A stretch of DNA of 64,000 nt from JAJDIA01 sp031555145. Lineage in GTDB: Bacteria; Bacteroidota; Bacteroidia; Bacteroidales; Tannerellaceae. The stretch is taken from assembly GCA_031555145.1 (NCBI GenBank), contig JAVBUR010000020.1, positions 24,865 to 88,864 on the forward strand, read 5' to 3'. The notes under the pieces were generated by a model. It saw only the letters and a program-made list of their open reading frames with translations. It ran no database searches and was not told the origin of the DNA. Shown in pieces: positions 35,485 to 44,020 of the stretch (its first letter is position 1; the number at the start of each line of letters is the position of its first letter). A program made the position numbers and the translations under genes.

Positions 35485-35539
35485 ACATGCCTATTACATG
35501 CCTATTACATGCCTATTACATGCCTATATGTTGCCTATA
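35485..35539. repeat. 11-bp tandem repeat, five units
   Basis: ACATGCCTATT occurs three times in a row (35485-35517), then ACATGCCTATA (35518-35528) and the degenerate TGTTGCCTATA (35529-35539). The ATGCCTA core and the 11-bp period are shared with the array at 1592-1739. Located upstream of the broken Kelch gene. Confidence 0.8.
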
Positions 35540-35620
35540 CTATAGCTATACTTTTTCTGTAGGAAAATGTGTGCCCTTTAAATTCGAATATAAGCAATAG
35601 AAAGTTACACCAGCCGCTGA

Positions 35621-36217
35621 CTACCTGCGGTGTGGAGGATAGTCGTAGGTGTATCCATACAGATGTTTCTCGATCAGATAGAGGAACAGCGCTTGTTCAT
35701 CGTTGCGGTATTGTTTGATCACACTTGGCCAGATGTCTTTGCCGTATTCCACCTTGTTGCCGTTGCTGTCGGTGTAAATATGGCTGTCGAAGATATCAGT
35801 CTTAAGGGTGGCGCTTTTCCCATTCTCTCCATTGAACACAAGATGACCGAAGATATCTTTCTTGATGGAGATATTAACACGGGGGGAGTTTTCAGGTTGA
35901 TTCGTATGGTGGTTCGAATTAACGGTGACCTGAGGGGCAACGTAGGGAGGCATCTCTTTGTTCCATTCGTCTAAGATGCCATCTACAAAATAAAGGACAT
36001 ACGTACTGTTGTCGGCCGTCTTGTATCCCAAGGTGAGTTCGTTGCCTTTGGCACCAAGGGGTTCATAGTTCTTTCCCATAATGGAAATAACACGTTCTTT
36101 GGTCATCCCGACATCGATCTTTTTCATGTTACTATCGGCCGACATCACGTTCTGGAAAGAAGCACAAGAGGTAAAAAGAATACCAGTCAGGGCAATGGCA
36201 AGGAATTGTTTCATCAT
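35621..36217 (-). CDS. BamE/SmpA-like lipoprotein of unknown function
   Basis: A lipoprotein of about 198 residues from the ATG at 36217. The signal MMKQFLAIALTGILFTSC ends in a good lipobox. The next part, KKIDVGMTKERVISIMGKNYEPLGAKGNELTLGYKT, has the helix-turn pattern of BamE/SmpA domains (xGMTxxxVxxxxG), followed by beta strands (STYVLYFVDGILDEW). The C-terminal half is unfamiliar. It is probably not the true BamE of the outer-membrane assembly machine, since that domain is used in many small lipoproteins. Starting at 36274 would place hydrophilic residues before the signal. Confidence 0.65.
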   Translation of the reverse strand: MMKQFLAIALTGILFTSCASFQNVMSADSNMKKIDVGMTKERVISIMGKNYEPLGAKGNELTLGYKTADNSTYVLYFVDGILDEWNKEMPPYVAPQVTVNSNHHTNQPENSPRVNISIKKDIFGHLVFNGENGKSATLKTDIFDSHIYTDSNGNKVEYGKDIWPSVIKQYRNDEQALFLYLIEKHLYGYTYDYPPHRR

Positions 36218-36241
36218 ATATACTGTTTTGTTATGTTGAGG

Positions 36242-36249
36242 CAAAAGTA
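36242..36249 (-). promoter_or_regulatory. Promoter -7 box of the BamE-like gene
   Basis: TACTTTTG followed by CCTC on the minus strand, 24 bases before the ATG at 36217, supporting that start. Confidence 0.4.
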
Positions 36250-36280
36250 AGAAAATATCGGCGCGGGTGTACAAATATTG

Positions 36281-36292
36281 GACAGTATTGTC
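36281..36292. promoter_or_regulatory. Possible enhancer site for a sigma-54 activator
   Basis: GACAGTATTGTC, a GACA-N4-TGTC palindrome, with a further AGACAG half site at 36301. It lies about 70 bases upstream of the sigma-54 promoter, within the range of NtrC-type activator sites. Confidence 0.45.
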
Positions 36293-36359
36293 AAAAAATT
36301 AGACAGGAGTGAAAGCGTCGCTGTTTATTATCCTTCTGTAAATGAGCGTATTTCTTCTT

Positions 36360-36376
36360 TTGGCACGTTGTTTGCA
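36360..36376 (+). promoter_or_regulatory. Sigma-54 (RpoN) promoter
   Basis: TTGGCACGTTGTTTGCA matches the -24/-12 consensus TGGCACG-N4-TTGCW at every position. The start point would be near 36388 and the ATG of the permease gene at 36429. No other TGGCAC/TTGC pair with this spacing was seen next to a gene. Confidence 0.85.
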
Positions 36377-36428
36377 GATATTAATACATTAATCTATAAC
36401 GTTATATGTATATCTTAACAATCGAACT

Positions 36429-38816
36429 ATGCTGCTACGACGCTTGAAAAAGAGTAAATACCTGCGGATTGTTAATCTGCTGGGACTTTCTGTTATCTTT
36501 TCATGTTTACTATTGTCTTTCGCCTACATTAAGAAGGAACAAAGTTACGACCGTTTCCATGAGAAGGCTGATCGTATCGTACGCCTTGCCATTCAAGTCG
36601 GCGATGAAGACGTTGATGGACGTATCTATGGTTTAACGCGAAATAGCCCCATGATCGTGGATGTCCCAGGTATCGAAGACGCTGTTTTGATGCAGCACAT
36701 CAACACCGGAGTCCTTACAAAAGACGGAAAGTCAGAAGTTGTAAATAACTTCTTCTTTGCAACCTCCAACTTCTTTGAAGTCTTTGATTTTAAACTCCTG
36801 CAAGGAGAAAAAAGCAACGTGTTGGATGCACCTGGGAAGGCCGTGATCAGCGAACGCTATGCCCGCCAGCTTTTTGGTGACGAACCGGCGATAGGGAAAG
36901 AACTCAGGCTAACCGGACGTAAGTTCTCGGAACAAACAGTTTTTGTCAGCGGTATATTTGCCGACTTCCCGGAGATATCCCATTTCCATACTGATCTGAT
37001 CGTGCAGCTTCCGGAAGATGATAACTGGTGGGCATATACCTATCTACTTCTCCATCCCGGAACAGACATGCATCAAGTCAAAGAAGCGATTGGACAAAAG
37101 ATGGCTGAACAGTTTGAGGGTAGCCCACAGCCACTTTCTCCCTATATGATGCCGCTGACGGATATCCATCTTCATAGCCGGCTGCTCCGTGAGCTGGAAC
37201 CGAACGGCAACATCAATTATATCTACCTGATTGCCGGAGCCAACTTGTTACTACTCCTGATCGTCCTCTTCAACCTCTGGCTCAATGCAGGACTAATCTT
37301 CTCCTTTAACCGGAAGTTCTACCAACTGCTTCGATTGAACGGCGCCTCTTCATCCGTTGTTGTCAAGGATGAGGGGCTCTTGGCACTGGTGTTGGGAATT
37401 GCTTCCGTTGCTATTGGCGGAATGGTCGCGTATCTCTTGTTCCCTCAGATCGACTTGCTGTCGGTATTGACAGTGAAGGAGATGGTATTACTCTGCCTGC
37501 TTTTCCTGTTAATTGTGTTGACCGTCTCCTTGCTGCCGGTTGTCACGCGGTTGTCGGGAACGATGTTCAAAAGCTTCCAGGACGAGTTGCGGCCTTCCGG
37601 TTTTACCCTGTCTAAGGTGAAGTATCTTCTGATCGCACAATATTGCATGGTGATGTTTATTGTCATCATCAGTTTCGGTATCACCAAACAGATCCAATTG
37701 ATAAAGACATCGCAGGTAGGAGGGAAGGAGGATTCGATCCTCGTTATGAAAGAACAACCCAATGAGGTGGAGGGGCGCTATGAGTTGCTGAAAGCCGAAC
37801 TGTTGAAGCATCCGGAGATTAAAATGGTGACTTCCGCCATGCAACTACCCGGTTCTGCCATACGCGACCAGCTATTTGTACGGACTGAGAATGCCAGTGA
37901 AGATGAGGAACGCACCCTGCCCATACTTGTTGTCGGAAATGACTTCCTGCCTTTCTTCGATATCCAGCCTATAGCTGGTACTGTCTTCCACGAAACCAAA
38001 TGGACACAAGAGGAGGAAGTCGCCCTCTTTCATGACTACATCAATGGAAAACCGGCCTTTTCCCTCACCGAAGAGTACGTGATCAACCGCAAGGCTGCAC
38101 AAATGCTGGGATTCAACTTGCCGGAAGACGCTATCGGGAAGACACTGCATCTCCGTCATGGTGCAGGTGGTGTCGATTACATCAACAAAGGAACTATTGT
38201 GGGTGTGACTGACGAGTTCAACTATACAACGACTTTTGAAGACTCAACACCCTTGCTCGTCCTACAGCGGAAACTATACCAGAATTGCTTTATGGTCTAC
38301 CTGTCGCCTGGTCAGCATCAGGAAGCCATCGCAACCTTCAACCGCGTATGGAACGAGATCAACCCTGGTTTCCAGGCCGACTATACCTTCCTGCAAGACA
38401 TCTACAGCCATATTTACTATAACGAACTCAATGCGGAGGCATTAACCCGTATCTTTGCCCTCCTTTGCCTGATCATTGCCAATCTGGGCTTGATCATCAT
38501 CATGACATTCGTTATCAAACGTAAAACCAAAGAGATTGGTATCCGCAAAGTAAATGGCGCCACTCCTGCCGATATTGTCCGGATGCTAAACAACCGTTTT
38601 GTCCTTTGGATAGCGATAGCCTTTGTAATAACCATTCCCGTCTCTTACTTCGTGATGAGCCGCTGGCTACAAAGCTTTGCCCATAAAACAAGCCTCGACT
38701 GGTGGATCTTTGGTTTGTCAGGCCTGTTGGTCTTCCTACTATCGGCCATATCCATCTCCTGGCAAAGCTGGTATGCTGCCACCCTCAATCCGGTAAAGTC
38801 ACTGCGGAGTGAGTGA
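36429..38816 (+). CDS. FtsX-like ABC transporter permease (MacB type)
   Basis: A 795-residue membrane protein with two FtsX/MacB permease repeats. The N-terminal half has a first helix (RIVNLLGLSVIFSCLLLSFAYI), a periplasmic MacB_PCD domain (YDRFHEKADRIVRL...) and three helices near 265-370. The second half repeats helix, periplasmic domain and a final FtsX domain with FVIKRKTKEIGIRKVNGATPADIV. Such proteins work with an ATPase subunit to move lipoproteins or peptides or to signal mechanically. No ATPase gene is adjacent. It is single, behind a sigma-54 promoter, with a terminator at 38884. Bacteroidetes often have families of these permeases linked to sigma-54 regulators; none is nearby here. 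Confidence 0.9.
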   Translation: MLLRRLKKSKYLRIVNLLGLSVIFSCLLLSFAYIKKEQSYDRFHEKADRIVRLAIQVGDEDVDGRIYGLTRNSPMIVDVPGIEDAVLMQHINTGVLTKDGKSEVVNNFFFATSNFFEVFDFKLLQGEKSNVLDAPGKAVISERYARQLFGDEPAIGKELRLTGRKFSEQTVFVSGIFADFPEISHFHTDLIVQLPEDDNWWAYTYLLLHPGTDMHQVKEAIGQKMAEQFEGSPQPLSPYMMPLTDIHLHSRLLRELEPNGNINYIYLIAGANLLLLLIVLFNLWLNAGLIFSFNRKFYQLLRLNGASSSVVVKDEGLLALVLGIASVAIGGMVAYLLFPQIDLLSVLTVKEMVLLCLLFLLIVLTVSLLPVVTRLSGTMFKSFQDELRPSGFTLSKVKYLLIAQYCMVMFIVIISFGITKQIQLIKTSQVGGKEDSILVMKEQPNEVEGRYELLKAELLKHPEIKMVTSAMQLPGSAIRDQLFVRTENASEDEERTLPILVVGNDFLPFFDIQPIAGTVFHETKWTQEEEVALFHDYINGKPAFSLTEEYVINRKAAQMLGFNLPEDAIGKTLHLRHGAGGVDYINKGTIVGVTDEFNYTTTFEDSTPLLVLQRKLYQNCFMVYLSPGQHQEAIATFNRVWNEINPGFQADYTFLQDIYSHIYYNELNAEALTRIFALLCLIIANLGLIIIMTFVIKRKTKEIGIRKVNGATPADIVRMLNNRFVLWIAIAFVITIPVSYFVMSRWLQSFAHKTSLDWWIFGLSGLLVFLLSAISISWQSWYAATLNPVKSLRSE

Positions 38817-38883
38817 CCGATTTAAATACGAAAGTAACAGACCTCCTGATGAAATAGCTAACCTACTAAAAATAGCGTGAAGG

Positions 38884-38920
38884 AAAAGACCGACTAACGC
38901 AAGTTAGCCGGTCTTTTTTT
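38884..38920. terminator. Terminator between the permease and gadC genes
   Basis: AAAAGACCGACTAAC (38884-38898), loop GCAA, then GTTAGCCGGTCTTTTTTT (38903-38920) with one mismatch. It ends the permease transcript and overlaps the gadC stop codon, so it may serve both genes. Confidence 0.85.
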
Positions 38921-40352
38921 GCCTTTTCTTCTTTTGATAGGCACTAATAATGAACGGCAGGCTCAAGAATAACACATTTCCGGCCAAAACAATCAGAACA
39001 TATGTGGTAGGGCTGCCCACCGGCAATTGTGAGGGTGGAAAAAAAGAAATAATGAAAGAAAACAGGACAGCCAGGAAGCCGCCTCCTGCAATCAGCCACA
39101 TTCCAGTATTGCCTCCGGGGACCTTATAGGCACGTGGAAGGTCTGGTTGTGACTTGCGTAACTTGATGGCGGCAGCATACATTAACATGTACATGATCAG
39201 GTAAAGCCCGATCGTAAGTGCACTCAAAAGGAAAAAGGCTACGCTCACATCTTTGATAATAAAGTATAGCGATGACAGGATAGTGACAATAATCCCTTGT
39301 ATGAGGAGGATATTGACCTGAATTCCATTCTTATTCGTTTTAGTCATCATTGCGGGAAGTTGACCGTCACGAGCAGTCCACAGCAATCCACGACTTGGCC
39401 CGGATATCCATGACATGACACCAGCCAATGCTCCAAAAGCGATCAATGCCCCTAACACATTCGACATCCAACCGACATGGAAGGTATCAAAGGCTCGTTG
39501 GAAGGTCAGGAATAATCCATCTTGTAGATTAATCTCTTTGTACGGCATAATAATTGCAACGGCCAGTGCTCCAAGTGTGAATAGACCGAACGAAATAATA
39601 GCCGCCAAAAAGATAGAAGTGGGGAATTGTTTTTTCGGATTCTTCATCTCCATAGCATGTACAGCATGTACCTCGACCCCAGCAAAGAGCAAAACGATAC
39701 CTGCCAGGAATACAATATTACCCACGTTGGTGATATGTGGGAAAAGCCTCGGATGAATATGTCCCGCTTCGCCGCTGACCAGTGTCGTTTCAGTTGCTGG
39801 TATTTGCTCAAGTGCAATCGGCTGTCCGTCTGATATCCAAAGGATAGCCAGGATGATAATGATGACGCCGGGCAGTACCGTGCCGAGAAGAAATCCCCGG
39901 CTGGTGATGGCGGATATGGTATCCGTCCCCTTCAGCGTAATCCAGGTAGCAAACCAATACATCGCAATGGAGAAAAGCCCAACAAAATATCCGTTTTGTG
40001 CCAGGCGGGGGTCTCCGATAAGGAAAGCAATAGCTGCTGCGGCAAACGACAGTACGGTAGGATACCATACCACATTCTGTATCCATTGCATGAAGATCGC
40101 TACAAAACCGAGCCGCTCATTGAACGCCTCTTTTACCCAAGTATATACCCCTCCGCCTTTTTCGGCAAAGGCGCTTCCCAGTTCCGCCCCCACGAGAGCA
40201 GCAGGAATAAGGAAGAGAAATGTGGCAAAAATAATATAGAAGAACATCGTGAGTTCTTCCTTCGCCATCATCGGCAATCCACGAAGGCTGATTACGGCAG
40301 CTGCTGTCATCAGGGCCAGTTGTAAGGTTGTGATGTGTTTTTTTTTGGCCAT
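38904..40352 (-). CDS. gadC: Glutamate:gamma-aminobutyrate antiporter
   Basis: A 482-residue APC-superfamily transporter with about 12 membrane helices. It exchanges cytoplasmic GABA for external glutamate, removing the product of decarboxylation. The start MAKKKHITTLQLALMTAAAVISLRGLP, EKGGGVYTWVKEAFNERLGF in the first loop and LLFAGVEVHAVHAMEMKNPKKQFP are typical of GadC. The C-terminus is short and basic (KKKRQKK). It follows gadB by 42 bases on the same strand, so the two form the glutamate-dependent acid-resistance operon. Confidence 0.92.
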   Translation of the reverse strand: MAKKKHITTLQLALMTAAAVISLRGLPMMAKEELTMFFYIIFATFLFLIPAALVGAELGSAFAEKGGGVYTWVKEAFNERLGFVAIFMQWIQNVVWYPTVLSFAAAAIAFLIGDPRLAQNGYFVGLFSIAMYWFATWITLKGTDTISAITSRGFLLGTVLPGVIIIILAILWISDGQPIALEQIPATETTLVSGEAGHIHPRLFPHITNVGNIVFLAGIVLLFAGVEVHAVHAMEMKNPKKQFPTSIFLAAIISFGLFTLGALAVAIIMPYKEINLQDGLFLTFQRAFDTFHVGWMSNVLGALIAFGALAGVMSWISGPSRGLLWTARDGQLPAMMTKTNKNGIQVNILLIQGIIVTILSSLYFIIKDVSVAFFLLSALTIGLYLIMYMLMYAAAIKLRKSQPDLPRAYKVPGGNTGMWLIAGGGFLAVLFSFIISFFPPSQLPVGSPTTYVLIVLAGNVLFLSLPFIISAYQKKKRQKKTG

Positions 40353-40394
40353 ACTGTTGGACGTTAAGTTGTTGGGATGAAAAAACGGTTCCTT

Positions 40395-41786
40395 TTAGTG
40401 ACGGAAACCTCCGGCCTCGTGCTCGGTAAGATTGGTTCGCTTCGGATATTTTGACAACTGTTCAATACTCCGCTCGATATCTTCAATAAGCAACTGGGCG
40501 AAATCATGACTGAAGCCATGCCGGATCACTACCCGTTGGATCACCATATCTTCGCAATGGGCCGGCAGGGAGTACGAAGCGATCTGCCAGCCACGGGCAC
40601 GCAGTTTATCGGACAGGTCGTACAGGTTGAAACCGGGGTCGACGCCTTTTTTCAGCATCCAGGCAGCACCGGGCAATGCGCTCTTACCATCGTATAGCAA
40701 ATCAAACAACCCCATTTGCGACACCTTTCCGGCAATAAAAATACCATGGTCAAGACATGATTGCTGTATCTGCCGGTAACCTTCAAAACCATTGCGAAGC
40801 AGGTTGTAGTATTGGGAAATAATCTGTCCCCCGGGACGCGAGAAGTTCAGCGCGAAGGTAGGCATATCGCCCCCAAGATAGTTGACCCGGAAAATAAGTG
40901 CTGCCGGTAGGTCTTCCTTTTCACGCCAGATTACCCAGCCAACACCAAGCGGTGAAAGCCCAAATTTATGACCGGATGAGTTGATCGACTTCACCCGTGG
41001 TAACCTGAAATCCCACACGATATCCGGCTGCAGGAAAGGAGCAATGAATCCGCCACTGGCTGCATCCACATGCATAGGTATATCAAGGCCGGTCTTCCTT
41101 TGGTAGTCGTCCAATGCATGGCTGATGGCTGCAACATCTTCGTATTCGAGTGTGAACGTGACGCCGAAAGTGGGGATGACCCCGATTGTATTTTCGTCAA
41201 TTCGTTTTAGTACTTCTTCGGCATTCATTAGCAGGCGTCCATGTTCCATCGGTATCTGACGAAGCTCTACATCGAAATAACGGGCGAATTTCTCCCAGCA
41301 GACTTGTACGGGACCGGTTATCAGGTTCGGATTGTTATAGGGTTTACCCTCTCTTTTCCTCTTTTCCCTCCATTTCCATTTCAACGCCAACCCACCCAGC
41401 ATACACGCCTCACTGGAACCAGTGGTAGAGCAACCGATTGTGGTCGCACTTTCCGGAGAATTCCAGAGATCAGCCAGAATATGCACACAGCGATTCTCTA
41501 TCTCAGCCGTCTGCGGATACTCATCCTTGTCGATCATATTTTTGTTGATACAGGCATCCATAATGCGATGTATCTGGTTGTCGGAGTAGGTTTGACAGAA
41601 AGTAGCCAGGTTTTGTTTGGCATTCCCGTCGAGGAGCAGTTCATCCAGGATAAGATCCGCTGTCGTTTGGGCATCATTCGGTTCATGAGGCATGGTGTAT
41701 TTGGGAATACGCTGGTTGGCCTCTGGAAGCGCATAACTATCAAGCAGACGATCCTTGTCGGTGTTTTGTGTTAAATGCAATGGCAT
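40395..41786 (-). CDS. gadB: Glutamate decarboxylase
   Basis: A 463-residue PLP enzyme converting glutamate to GABA while consuming a proton. The PLP-binding lysine is Lys274 (INSSGHKFGL), with the HVDAASGGF block before it (His239, Asp241). Length and order match E. coli GadA/GadB. The C-terminus ends in GGFRH, and a terminal His also closes the active site at neutral pH in the E. coli enzyme, so pH gating is plausible. It is the first gene of the gadBC operon. GTTCCT/AGGAAC at 41817-41833 is an inverted repeat in its upstream region. Confidence 0.95.
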   Translation of the reverse strand: MPLHLTQNTDKDRLLDSYALPEANQRIPKYTMPHEPNDAQTTADLILDELLLDGNAKQNLATFCQTYSDNQIHRIMDACINKNMIDKDEYPQTAEIENRCVHILADLWNSPESATTIGCSTTGSSEACMLGGLALKWKWREKRKREGKPYNNPNLITGPVQVCWEKFARYFDVELRQIPMEHGRLLMNAEEVLKRIDENTIGVIPTFGVTFTLEYEDVAAISHALDDYQRKTGLDIPMHVDAASGGFIAPFLQPDIVWDFRLPRVKSINSSGHKFGLSPLGVGWVIWREKEDLPAALIFRVNYLGGDMPTFALNFSRPGGQIISQYYNLLRNGFEGYRQIQQSCLDHGIFIAGKVSQMGLFDLLYDGKSALPGAAWMLKKGVDPGFNLYDLSDKLRARGWQIASYSLPAHCEDMVIQRVVIRHGFSHDFAQLLIEDIERSIEQLSKYPKRTNLTEHEAGGFRH

Positions 41787-41816
41787 AAAAGTGTTGTTTT
41801 GGGTAAAATGACAATC

Positions 41817-41833
41817 GTTCCTTTTATAGGAAC
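41817..41833. promoter_or_regulatory. Inverted repeat upstream of gadB
   Basis: GTTCCT and AGGAAC with a 5-base spacer, about 31 bases before the gadB ATG. Possibly an operator; the regulator is unknown. The remaining 260-base divergent intergenic region shows no ORF. Confidence 0.35.
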
Positions 41834-42033
41834 AGGGAAAATTAAGATATGGTTTGCATATAAATAGTTAAATCTTGTTTATTGGTCTGGTTGCTAGGAG
41901 ATGGATGGTTGTCTCGTTCGCTCTGTTACTGTTACCCGGTTAGATGGTATGTATTTTCTCATATGGGTCAACCATTGCCCCGGCGATTTGTTTTACTTTT
42001 AGTAGTCGTTTTACGAATATAAACCGATAATTG

Positions 42034-42041
42034 TAATTTTG
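42034..42041 (+). promoter_or_regulatory. Possible -7 box of the DUF1254 gene
   Basis: TAATTTTG, a TAnnTTTG match only 7 bases before the ATG at 42049, implying an almost leaderless transcript. Confidence 0.3.
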
Positions 42042-42048
42042 AAATGAT

Positions 42049-43452
42049 ATGAAAGTAAAAGAAATCTCTGTCGCTCTTGTTATGGCGATGATAGTAGGTC
42101 TTTTGTCTGCTTCCTGTTCAGAGACAAAGAAGAATGATATCAATAGTCTGCCTCCCGAACGGATACAGGCGTTGACTGCGCAAGCATACATTTTCAGCTA
42201 CCCGTTGATTATGAACTATGCCACCATGTACAAACAAGCTATTGATCCCGCATCATCTGAATATGTAGGTGGCTTTGGCAAATTTCGTCATTATGGCTTT
42301 GCCACTTCCGACAATAAAGACATTGTATCGCCTAACAACGATACGCCTTATTCCTGGGCTTGGGTAGACCTGCGCTACGAACCCTGGGTACTTGTTATGC
42401 CACCGGTAGATGTCAATCGTTATTATACCTCACAATGGGACGATCTGTGGGGCTTTGTGCTAGACAGTCCCGGCTCCGTTCTCGACGGGCAGGATGGAGG
42501 CACGTATCTGATTGCACCTCCCGACTGGAAAGGAGAAACTCCTGAAGGAATTAAACGAGTCATCCGCGGTGAATCATATTTCCTCGGCACACTGACTCGT
42601 ACCGGTGCAGACGGGCCGGAAGACCTTGCCAATATGCAAAAAGTACAGGCCGGATACCAACTGATACCTTTGCATGAATACATAAAACAACCTGCTCCGG
42701 GAGAAGGCGCCGCTAAAAAAACGGACTGGATTCCTTTTGTGCCAGGTGATGAAAAAACAATCAATGCCTTCAAATACGTAAACTTCACACTGCCTTTCAC
42801 CATCCCCAATGCCATGGATAAACCGGCGTTAGACAGTATGGCGATACTCGGTATTGCACCGGGTCTTCCCTGGGATACTACAAAATTTACCGTTGCCACC
42901 AAAGAAGCTATTAAAGCAGGTATAGCCGAAGCGATGAAAGAACTGATAGCCTTCCAGCCTAAAGCAAAATCAGGCGATCTGTTCAGTACCCGTGAGGCTT
43001 TGAAAGCAAACTACATGGCAAGAATGATTGGCGTGGTTGAAGGTATTTTCGGTAACTATGCTTCGCAGGCTACCTATTTAGCCTGGCATAAGGATACGGA
43101 CGGTAACCAGATAAATACAGCGGATGCAAGCTACAAACTGACATTCAAAAAAGGCGAAACGCCTCCTGCCAAGTATTTCTGGTCGATCACGATGTATAAC
43201 ATGCCCGGCCGCTTTCTGGTTGCTAACCCGATCAACCGTTATTCCATTGGTAGTCGTAGCCCTCAGCTGAAAACGAACACCGACGGAAGCATTGATATTT
43301 ATGTTTCAAAGACTTCACCAGGTAAGGCTTTAGAAAGCAATTGGCTTCCTGCATCCGATGGCGAACCGTTTATCGTTTTACGTATATATGGTCCCGGTCC
43401 TGAAGTTCTAAACGGCCATTATCAATTGCCGCCTATGAAGAAGATTAAATAG
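42049..43452 (+). CDS. DUF1254/DUF1214 domain lipoprotein
   Basis: A 467-residue exported protein. The signal MKVKEISVALVMAMIVGLLSASC ends in a lipobox and is followed by SETKKND. The DUF1254 domain includes AYIFSYPLIMNYATMYKQAID and SPNNDTPYSWAWVDLRYEPWVLVMPPVD. The DUF1214 domain follows, with KFFW-like KYFWSITMYNMPGRFLVANPINRYSIGSR and LPASDGEPFIVLRIYGPGPEVLNGHYQLPPMKK. The family is widespread, and the biochemical role is unknown. Monocistronic, divergent from gadB, with a terminator shared with the convergent cupin gene. Confidence 0.9.
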   Translation: MKVKEISVALVMAMIVGLLSASCSETKKNDINSLPPERIQALTAQAYIFSYPLIMNYATMYKQAIDPASSEYVGGFGKFRHYGFATSDNKDIVSPNNDTPYSWAWVDLRYEPWVLVMPPVDVNRYYTSQWDDLWGFVLDSPGSVLDGQDGGTYLIAPPDWKGETPEGIKRVIRGESYFLGTLTRTGADGPEDLANMQKVQAGYQLIPLHEYIKQPAPGEGAAKKTDWIPFVPGDEKTINAFKYVNFTLPFTIPNAMDKPALDSMAILGIAPGLPWDTTKFTVATKEAIKAGIAEAMKELIAFQPKAKSGDLFSTREALKANYMARMIGVVEGIFGNYASQATYLAWHKDTDGNQINTADASYKLTFKKGETPPAKYFWSITMYNMPGRFLVANPINRYSIGSRSPQLKTNTDGSIDIYVSKTSPGKALESNWLPASDGEPFIVLRIYGPGPEVLNGHYQLPPMKKIK

Positions 43453-43470
43453 GTCTGCACACAAAAATAA

Positions 43471-43503
43471 AAATAGACTGTCCAATGAACGGGTAGTCTA
43501 TTT
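43471..43503. terminator. Terminator between the DUF1254 and cupin genes
   Basis: AAATAGACT (43471-43479) pairs with AGTCTATTT (43495-43503) around a 15-base loop. Both flanking genes converge on it. Confidence 0.65.
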
Positions 43504-43507
43504 ACTA

Positions 43508-44008
43508 TTACATCTTGCCTTTAGACTTCCAACTATCATTGACGTTTTCTTCCCCGTCGAAGTAGCTGACGGTAGAGTCTTTACCGAATATTTCCATTGA
43601 AGGAGCGAGTAACACCTTGTTTGAGTCGGGATATTCACATACATCATATCCGATGTATGATCGTACATCGAGAAACGTACAAGGCTCATCAGTATGATTG
43701 TAGAGTTGATGTGCACCCATTTCACCCATTTCAAAAAACATCATGTCGCCGGGGGTGACAACTTCAAAGCCATTAGGAGTCCGTACCGTAGCGGAGCCTG
43801 AGATTATCATGAACAGTTCTTCTGCATATCGGTGGAAGTGATAAGGAGCTGAATATTGACCTGGATGTAATTGTCGCAGGTCGAAGTTCAAATGCTGTGG
43901 TTCTACTTCTTTGTTTACTCGGGATACCTCCGAGAAAATGCGGAAGTGGTCTATCTTACCCGGGTTCTCTTCAAACCTCCGTTCGCTTGCTTTTAGTATG
44001 GTTGCCAT
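43508..44008 (-). CDS. Cupin domain-containing protein
   Basis: A 166-residue cupin. The first cupin motif is YSAPYHFHRYAEELFMIISG, with His and Glu ligands, and the second runs through GDMMFFEMGEMGAHQLYNHTDEPC with its His. A C-terminal segment continues VRSYIGYDVCEYPDSNKVLL, as in sugar-binding or dioxygenase-like cupins of this length. The gene starts 12 bases after the serine hydrolase stop, so it is probably second in that operon. Confidence 0.87.
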   Translation of the reverse strand: MATILKASERRFEENPGKIDHFRIFSEVSRVNKEVEPQHLNFDLRQLHPGQYSAPYHFHRYAEELFMIISGSATVRTPNGFEVVTPGDMMFFEMGEMGAHQLYNHTDEPCTFLDVRSYIGYDVCEYPDSNKVLLAPSMEIFGKDSTVSYFDGEENVNDSWKSKGKM

Positions 44009-44020
44009 ATTGCTCTTTTA

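Noticed and set aside
37381..37400. Second TTGGCAC sequence inside the permease gene as a sigma-54 promoter
   Set aside because: No TTGC with the right spacing follows, and it lies in the middle of a coding region.
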